Below are positions 57,937 to 64,000 of a stretch of DNA of 64,000 bases, piece by piece; position 1 is the first letter of the stretch; each line of letters begins with the position of its first letter. The notes under the pieces are model-generated. The model was not told the origin of the DNA. It saw only the letters and a program-made list of their open reading frames with translations, and did not search any database. This DNA is from Canna indica. Its lineage: Eukaryota > Streptophyta > Magnoliopsida > Zingiberales > Cannaceae. The DNA lies in NCBI GenBank assembly GCA_034359265.1, contig CP136891.1:59992001-60056000 (forward strand), read 5' to 3'. The position numbers were made by a program, and so were the translations under genes.

Positions 57937-60900
57937 TCATAACCCAGATGGAGGTGGAGGTGGAGGTGGAGGTGGAGTGGAAGCTGAAGGTGAATCTGTT
58001 GATTGGAAAGAGTTGATTGGAAAGCTGAGTTGTGTTAACATCAACCGAACTTGAGCTTCCACTTGTGCTTGTACTTGCGACTGCACTTGTGATTGTTGTG
58101 ATTGCATTGATGCTTCCAATTTAGTAATATACTGTCGCATGGATGTCATCTCAGTTTGCATCGCATTCCACTCATTCATTCGACCATGGCCCGATGTACT
58201 AAATTCTGCTGAGCTAGAACTCCCCATAATGGATTTAACATTCTCTCGACATCCAAAACCGTAAACTCGATTATGAGATGGATGTCCAGAGGCATTAATC
58301 CATTCTTTTGGATCTAAAATGGGTTGTGATGCTACATCTGTACCATACTTTTCTATGATCGATACCTCATAAGCCTCCTGCACAATGTTTTATAAAAATA
58401 GTTAATTACGATATTTTAAAAAGAAGCAACAAATAAAATAAATACATACCGCAACACTCTGCGATTTGTTGTCGATATAGTCACCCTCACCACTATTACG
58501 CTTATGAGTATGCTTAAACAACTCAAGATGGGTTGGGGGTCGGTTCAACTTTTCTTCCTACAAAAAATGACAAATAATATTTAAATAATAATATTTTAAA
58601 AAACATATAGGATAACAAATTCTATTAATATCATACCAATTTTCTTCGATGAGCCACAAATGAAATAGATCCACCTGTATGTCGTGTGACGTCACTATCT
58701 ACCTCTTTCTTACGATTTTGACGAGCAACTTCGGATTTTCTCCTCCACTTCTCCGTGACCCAATGCTCACTAATTAGTTGATTCCACACATCTGGAGATA
58801 TCCATGGAGGGCCAAATCCATTAGTTCGACTAATATCATCAGTATTGGTCTTTCTTTTCGCATAATTCCTTGCATCAGACATATTGTCAGAAAAGCGTCG
58901 ACAAGCTGTTCTATCCCATATTTCATGAACCTCGCTTGTCCTAGATGGATCCCAACGATAGACTGTCTGAAAAAAGACAAATATGTTAATGAAATGATAG
59001 TTGACAATATTCTAAAAAAGTACCAATTTGATGCAATTATATGATCACACAATCAATCATGGCATATGCAGGTTTGATGCAGCCAACCTTCTTTACTTCA
59101 GCTAAATCTTTTGTGTACCAATAACATGATGAGTATGGGTTTGATGCAATTATATCATCTATTACTTCAGCTAAATCTTCTATTACTTCAGCCAACCTTC
59201 TATTGGTACACAATCAATAATTTGATGCAATTATATGATCACACAATCAATCATGGCATATGCAGGTTTGATGCAGCCAACCTTCTTTACTTCAGCTAAA
59301 TCTTTTGTGTACCAATAACATGATGAGTATGGGTTTGATGCAATTATATCATCTATTACTTCAGCTAAATCTTCTATTACTTCAGCTAAATCTTCTATTA
59401 CTTCAGCCAACCTTCTATTGGTACACAATCAATAATTTGATGCAATTATATGATCACACAATCAATCATGGCATATGCAGGTTTGATGCAGCCAACCTTC
59501 TTTACTTCAGCTAAATCTTTTGTGTACCTATAACATGATGAGTATGGGTTTGATGCAATTATATCATCTATTACTTCAGCTAAATCTTCTATTACTTCAG
59601 CTAAATCTTCTATTACTTCAGCCAACCTTCTATTGGTACACAATCAATAATTTGATGCAATTATATGATCACACAATCAATCATGGCATATGCAGGTTTG
59701 ATGCAATAATATCATCATATGCAGTTATGGCTAAAACTATCATGGTATTAGAACAGCTTATGGGCAGTAGAACATTATTTCTTGGTCTAATGACTTTGTG
59801 CCAAAGAGAAAACATCTAGATAAGTAAAGCTAAAAAACACCACATACTAGTATCCTGATACTGATATTGACTGATATACTGAAAAAGGAAAAGAAGCTGC
59901 ATTTGCAGTGCAGTGAAGTGCGTTGAAGTACAGTGAAGATGGTAGGTGTTTTTACTACCCATTTGCATTAAAGAAATGCAATGATGATATATCTATATAT
60001 TTTTTTCTGAGTTACTTGACAATATGCATTTATGCCTGCTTCCCTAAGGCTGGCTTGTCTAATGAGTTGTTACCTTCCTGTGATATTATTATTTGGAGAT
60101 GGAACTGCAACAGTTAGTAGCTATTGAAGAGAGGTTCCACAAGGCTCTATCAGTTTGATCTACCATGGGATGGGGGCCAAAGTTCTTGATGCCTCTGTTT
60201 TCCCATCTGCAGAGGACAGTGAGGAAGGGGCCTGGGTGTTCTTAACTAAAAAGGCAGGATTTTTGGCAATACCAAAAAGGCTACTTGGTGGGGTGGAACC
60301 ACCGGAGCGGAGTTTGTCTAGGAAGGGGAGCTCAAACAATAGGGTAAGTCTGTTATGGATACTTTAGCTAAATACTGGGCAATAACCAGAGGAGCTGAAT
60401 TTGTGGCTTCACCTGTAGTGTCATCGTTGCTCTTGGATAAGCAGTAGAAGCATCATAAGTATCTCCAGTTTCTTGCTTTGACCAAGTGCCATGAGGAACT
60501 CTGAGTTCCAATCCTTATTTATGAGCATCTTATTAGACTTGATGCAATGTAATTGCAATCGTAACTGTGTTGTTCTATCATTTTCATGCTTGAGGCAGCT
60601 TTGTATTGCGCACAAGTAATGCAAATTTTATCATGGCACTTGGTGAGAAACTTTCTAGTATCAGTCAATATCAGTATCCTAGTTTTGTCCATGTAGATGT
60701 GGATTCTCATGTAAACAATTTGTATGAAAGTAATAAAATGGTCAATACTCATGGGCATGATGCAACAACAAACTGGATATGGAAATAACTGTATATTAAA
60801 ATTTGACTTGCTTTATAGGAAAATACCTTAAATTTGTCCCAAATGAATTCCTTCACATGTGATGGTACTTCAGACCAACATGGCCATGCACCCGTGAAAT

Positions 60901-61496
60901 TTGCCTTAATTATTGATGAAATATCTCGTACTACTTCTGTCTCGGGGAAGCTGCAAAAAAGAATGTTAACAAATATCTTGTATTTACAAATGATGGTGTT
61001 TGAATATCTGACTACATATATACCTTTTCTTATCAATAATTAGTAGGCGTCTATCATCTGGTGTCTCTGGCAGCTGTGAAGGCTGATTTGGTCCTCTTCC
61101 TCGACTTTGATGTGAAGTACCATCACTTTGTGAAGGAATAGATGTGTCATGTATAGACGTAGATGGTATAATAGGAACTGATGACGTCAAAGGCAAATTC
61201 ACTGAAGGTTGTGAGGGTAACGATGCTGCCGATGTCGACGGTGTAGGAATACTAGGAATATTAGGTGTTTCTATGGGAACAGTAATAGGTACAGGTACAG
61301 ATATAGGTATCGTGGGTGCTAAAGAGTCAATCACAGGTACAGGTTCAACTATCATGGGTGCAGAAGAAATGATCACAGGTGGTACAGGTGTATCTTCAGA
61401 TGATGAATGTATAGAAGTGGTAGAAGGGTATTTACTCAAAGGAGGACGCCCTCGTCCTCGTCCTCGACCTCGACCTCGACTTCGTGTATTCACCAT
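57937..61496 (-). CDS. Transposase_24-type CACTA protein, five exons, open throughout
   Basis: Exons on the minus strand: 61496-61024, 60950-60827, 58966-58637, 58557-58450, 58377-57937, all with GT-AG introns. The sum is 1476 nt, giving 491 residues. The N-terminus is MVNTRSRGRGRGRGRGRPP (basic, DNA-binding-like) and then a Ser/Pro/Thr-rich stretch. Exon 2 gives WSEVPSHVKEFIWDKFK. Exon 3 gives WDPSRTSEVHEIW, GFGPPWISPDVWNQLISEHW and HTGGSISF. Exon 4 gives HLELFKHTHKR. Exon 5 has a Gln-rich coiled-coil-like segment (SQQSQVQSQVQAQVEAQV) and a Pro run. This is the plant Transposase_24 (Ptta/En/Spm) pattern, an accessory protein thought to bind element ends. No stop or shift is visible. Expression is unknown. 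Confidence 0.85.
59027..59700. repeat. Minisatellite of 194-215 bp units in intron 2 of the CACTA gene
   Basis: TTTGATGCAATTATATGATC starts units at 59027, 59221, 59436 and 59651 (partial). Spacings are 194, 215 and 215; the 21-bp difference is one extra TTCTATTACTTCAGCTAAATC-like block (quoted unit is 21 bp, shown here in outline only: CTTCAGCTAAATC). The repeated open frames here come from this array. Confidence 0.9.
59701..60826. other. Remainder of intron 2 of the CACTA gene
   Basis: This is non-coding sequence on the minus-strand gene. Plus-strand frames at 59923-60367 have no family features that I recognise. Confidence 0.5.
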
Positions 61497-63379
61497 TACT
61501 TAATAAAATAAGTGAAGCATATATAAATAATTAACGATGTATAAACATATAGTGCCATCCAAATTATGATAAAATACCCTATTTTGTTAAATTCCTATGC
61601 AACTGGAGACTATAGACTTGAATATGTATCAAACTACCTAATGTCAAAACAGTGGGTGTCTGTCACTAGAAATCCTTTTCCTTAACTACATTAACTGTGT
61701 GCTCTCTTTGATTTTAATGAGCTCACACCAGGTTGCCATCATAGGAAGAAGTCTCCGGCAGCAACCACCAATCTCATTGCTGGATTTCAGCCATCTTCCT
61801 TGAGATGCAGCGACCCATGATGAGATCTCAAAGCCAAGTCCAACATAGAAATCCTTAATTGCTTACTAATGGAGTTAACTGTCACTAGAAATCCTTAATT
61901 GCTTATTAATGGAGTTAACTGTCACTAGAAATCCTTAATTGCTTACTAATGGAGTTAACTGTCACTAGAAATCCTTATCCTTAACTGCAACTCAAAGTGG
62001 TTACATGAAATTTCTACATAGCTTCTTAATAATCTTAAGGTTGGGCCAGTTTAATATTAATTATTATTACTGAACACTACATGAGCTACTTTGGTTTCAT
62101 TGGGTTAGAGTGAAATAATTATCCATGTGTAAGTTATGTACCTACTGATTATATCATGCTCTAGTCAACAATAATCTCATCACTCTACTTCAACATCCTC
62201 TATTTCCAGTACTCTCAGCAAGAAGTATCAAAACTCCGTCAGCAATAATTACAAAGCATAAATAGGTATATATCAGTTATTAATTAATTACTACATGCAA
62301 GCATAATCATGAAATAACATATAAAGCAGCTTGTGCCTCTAAAAAACTTAGTTTACCAAGAACTTGATGGGTGAGTCTCTTGACTCCATGAGCCTAAGGG
62401 ACCTTAAGTAGCTTGAGAGTAGATTGGAGAAAGGCATCAACAAAACCTAGTTACTAATTCACTATTACTGGATGCTTCAGAAGTGCTTACTGACACCATA
62501 TATTGCATCCTCAAAAGTAGAATCTCAGTTCACACATCAAATTGTATAATGTTAGTTATTCAACAGAAATTTCATAGAAAAGGTTCCAACTTCTGAAAAA
62601 CTGAGTAACATATTCACATAAAAAATAGAGTAATATGCAATAAATTTACTTAGTTGAAGAGCAAAATAAACATTTGATGACTAACATATTCACATGAAAA
62701 ACAGGAAAAAGAAAATACCTCCTCTAGACTTAAAGACATAGTTCATTCAGTCAATGACTTAAAAAAATGATATTGTGCATGATACCTTGGTTCCCTGAGT
62801 TCTTGATACAGTTAATTCAAAGTGTTGGCAAATCCTTCAGAAGAATCTGTTTAATAGAAGAATGGTTGCAGTAATTAGCAGATAATTATATTATGGATCT
62901 GTTTTATATTACTTTCAGTCAATGAAGTTTAAAGTGAATGAAATGATCCCATGGGCATATTTCTAAGTGAATGAAATGATCCCCCAGCCACATTCTCTTT
63001 AGGAAAATTATAGAACACTACTATATTAATTTGATGATTGCTTTTGGACAAGATGCAAACCTTAATTAACTTGGAATTCCTCCACTTCAGCAAGACCAAT
63101 TGGCAGCAACTTCCACTTCTTGTAGCTCTGCAAGGATTAATTTTAAGCAATTACAACCCAATAACACCACCTGAACTATATATGTACCTTTAGAGAAAGG
63201 GGAAATTATGAAGGAACTCAAACATCAAGCATAAAAATAATTCAAACATATTAGATAGTCAGTCATGTCTGCATTAGAAATAAATTATAAATAGTGACTC
63301 CTCAACTATAAGGCCTCGGGGCCCACTAAACACATATATTAGATAATTTGAGAAAAGTATAATAGAAGTTTAAAAAATT
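61497..63379. other. Spacer between the two CACTA genes, with a 40-bp tandem repeat
   Basis: There is no gene. At 61845-61975, GTCACTAGAAATCCTTAATT recurs every 40 bp (61881, 61921, 61961), about 3.3 copies. A short duplicated AGTGAATGAAATGATCCC is at 62934 and 62967. The promoter of the 61496 gene should lie here, but no clear TATA box is assigned. Confidence 0.6.
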
Positions 63380-64000
63380 TCAATCATCATTCTCCTCATT
63401 TGACAAACACTCATCAACTTCAACATCTTCAGTATCTTCATCTTCAATGTCAACAGCATTTGCTTCTTCTTCATCAACTTCAACATCTTCAATATCTTCA
63501 TCTTCAGTATCTTCATCTTCAATGTTAACAACATTTGCTTCTTCTTCATCCTCCTCAACGACATGTGTTTGAGTTCTCAAGAAAAATTCTTCATATTGAT
63601 CTACCTCATCAACTACTCCAACATTAACTAATGCATTGGATGCATCTAACTCTGTTGTAGGCATAATAGGTTGTACTGCTTCAACCTCATCCTCTTGAAA
63701 AAAATCATCGATATGTGGAGGGATATTATCATCTATTTCTTCAATGTCTTCATATCTATTTCTTGCTTTAATTTTGCATGCAACCCACCAATCACTCCTT
63801 CCTTTTTTCTTTGAGGGGTAACTCATGTAATAAACTTGTTGAGCTTGCTCGGCTAACACAAAAGGAGCATCAATATAAAGTTTTAACTTGTGATTGATTT
63901 CAACAAGTCCATGACGAGGATGTACCCTAACTCCTTTTTCGGTATCAAACCACTCACATTTAAATAACACCACCTGATTTCCTTCACCAAAGTATTCTAC
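63380..64000 (-). CDS. TNP2-type CACTA transposase, C-terminus (partial)
   Basis: The open frame runs from the window edge to a stop at 63380 (about 206 residues). VVLFKCEWFDTEKGVRV, PFVLAEQAQQVYYMSYPS and WWVACKIKARNRYE match the DUF4216 domain found at the C-terminus of TNP2-like transposases. It is followed by a strongly acidic tail with tandem repeats (EEANVVNIEDEDTEDEDI and EEANAVDIEDEDTEDVEV). The catalytic core lies beyond the edge. TNP2 cuts CACTA element ends. The frame is undamaged in this part. Confidence 0.88.
   Translation of the reverse strand, partial: VEYFGEGNQVVLFKCEWFDTEKGVRVHPRHGLVEINHKLKLYIDAPFVLAEQAQQVYYMSYPSKKKGRSDWWVACKIKARNRYEDIEEIDDNIPPHIDDFFQEDEVEAVQPIMPTTELDASNALVNVGVVDEVDQYEEFFLRTQTHVVEEDEEEANVVNIEDEDTEDEDIEDVEVDEEEANAVDIEDEDTEDVEVDECLSNEENDD

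Larger units (their letters stand above)
57243..64000 (-). mobile_element. CACTA (En/Spm-like) transposon, 3' part, running off the right edge
   Basis: The terminus CACTACAAAAAAATAGGG at 57243 is followed by a subterminal array. Within the element, on the minus strand, lie a TNP2-type transposase end (63380-64000) and, downstream, a Transposase_24-type gene (57937-61496), the usual order in autonomous CACTA elements. The other terminus lies beyond the window. Confidence 0.88.

Noticed and set aside
59111..59643. Repeated frames and a spaced-repeat look that might suggest a CRISPR array
   Set aside because: The units are 194-215 bp direct repeats with no spacers, in a plant transposon intron. 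It is a minisatellite.
61144..61503. Plus-strand frame of 119 residues
   Set aside because: It is the shadow of exon 1 of the minus-strand CACTA gene.

Overview
This is a gene-poor stretch of plant nuclear DNA made of nested and decayed transposable elements. Plant origin follows from the CDKB2, mitochondrial pyruvate carrier and sucrose-phosphatase gene fragments, the plant-type Copia, Gypsy, hAT, CACTA and Helitron sequences, and GT-AG introns. The CDKB2 C-terminus looks more monocot- than Arabidopsis-like from memory, but that is a weak hint. I find no host gene that looks intact. The only complete multi-exon reading frame belongs to a CACTA transposon.

Layout. (1) 1-18495 and 40881-56854 are two copies, A and B, of one large direct duplication. 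Each contains, in order: the end of a Gypsy LTR; a broken hAT transposase gene (BED zinc finger, then C-terminal domain) interrupted by a second hAT-type element; inside that insert, a dead Copia copy, a Helitron-like 3' terminus and a small hAT MITE with a perfect 8-bp target duplication; very AT-rich DNA carrying GC-rich palindromes; a host gene fragment and an organelle-like segment; and a CACTA terminus. Copy A has an extra local tandem duplication (14.05-17.83 kb). Copy B has deletions and one extra block. (2) 18.5-24.1 kb: anonymous DNA, then a minus-strand Copia retrotransposon with recognisable LTRs, primer site, polypurine tract and all domains, disabled by stops and frameshifts. (3) 24.1-31.3 kb: mostly anonymous, with a sucrose-phosphatase pseudogene fragment, a repeat block of AGACGC type, a Copia gag remnant and a LINE remnant. 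(4) 31.9-35.9 kb: a broken minus-strand gene with papain-like exons and a cystatin-like last exon. A 2.7-kb hAT-type element with a perfect 8-bp target duplication sits between them and carries spliced-form fragments of two unrelated host genes (mitochondrial pyruvate carrier and CDKB2). This captured-gene (Pack-type) element is the most interesting object in the window. (5) 36.3-41.06 kb: a foldback MITE, a decayed plus-strand Gypsy element, and part of an opposite-facing Gypsy element whose LTR opens copy B. (6) 57243-64000: the 3' part of a CACTA (En/Spm-like) transposon on the minus strand, with its terminal repeat, subterminal palindromes, a five-exon Transposase_24-type gene that reads open throughout, and the C-terminus of the TNP2-type transposase running off the right edge.

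Functionally the window is a record of insertion, capture, duplication and decay. The CACTA proteins at the right end could act on the related CACTA termini at 15.5, 17.75 and 55.15 kb, since they share subterminal repeats. All homology calls rest on reading the translations by eye; no database search was run.
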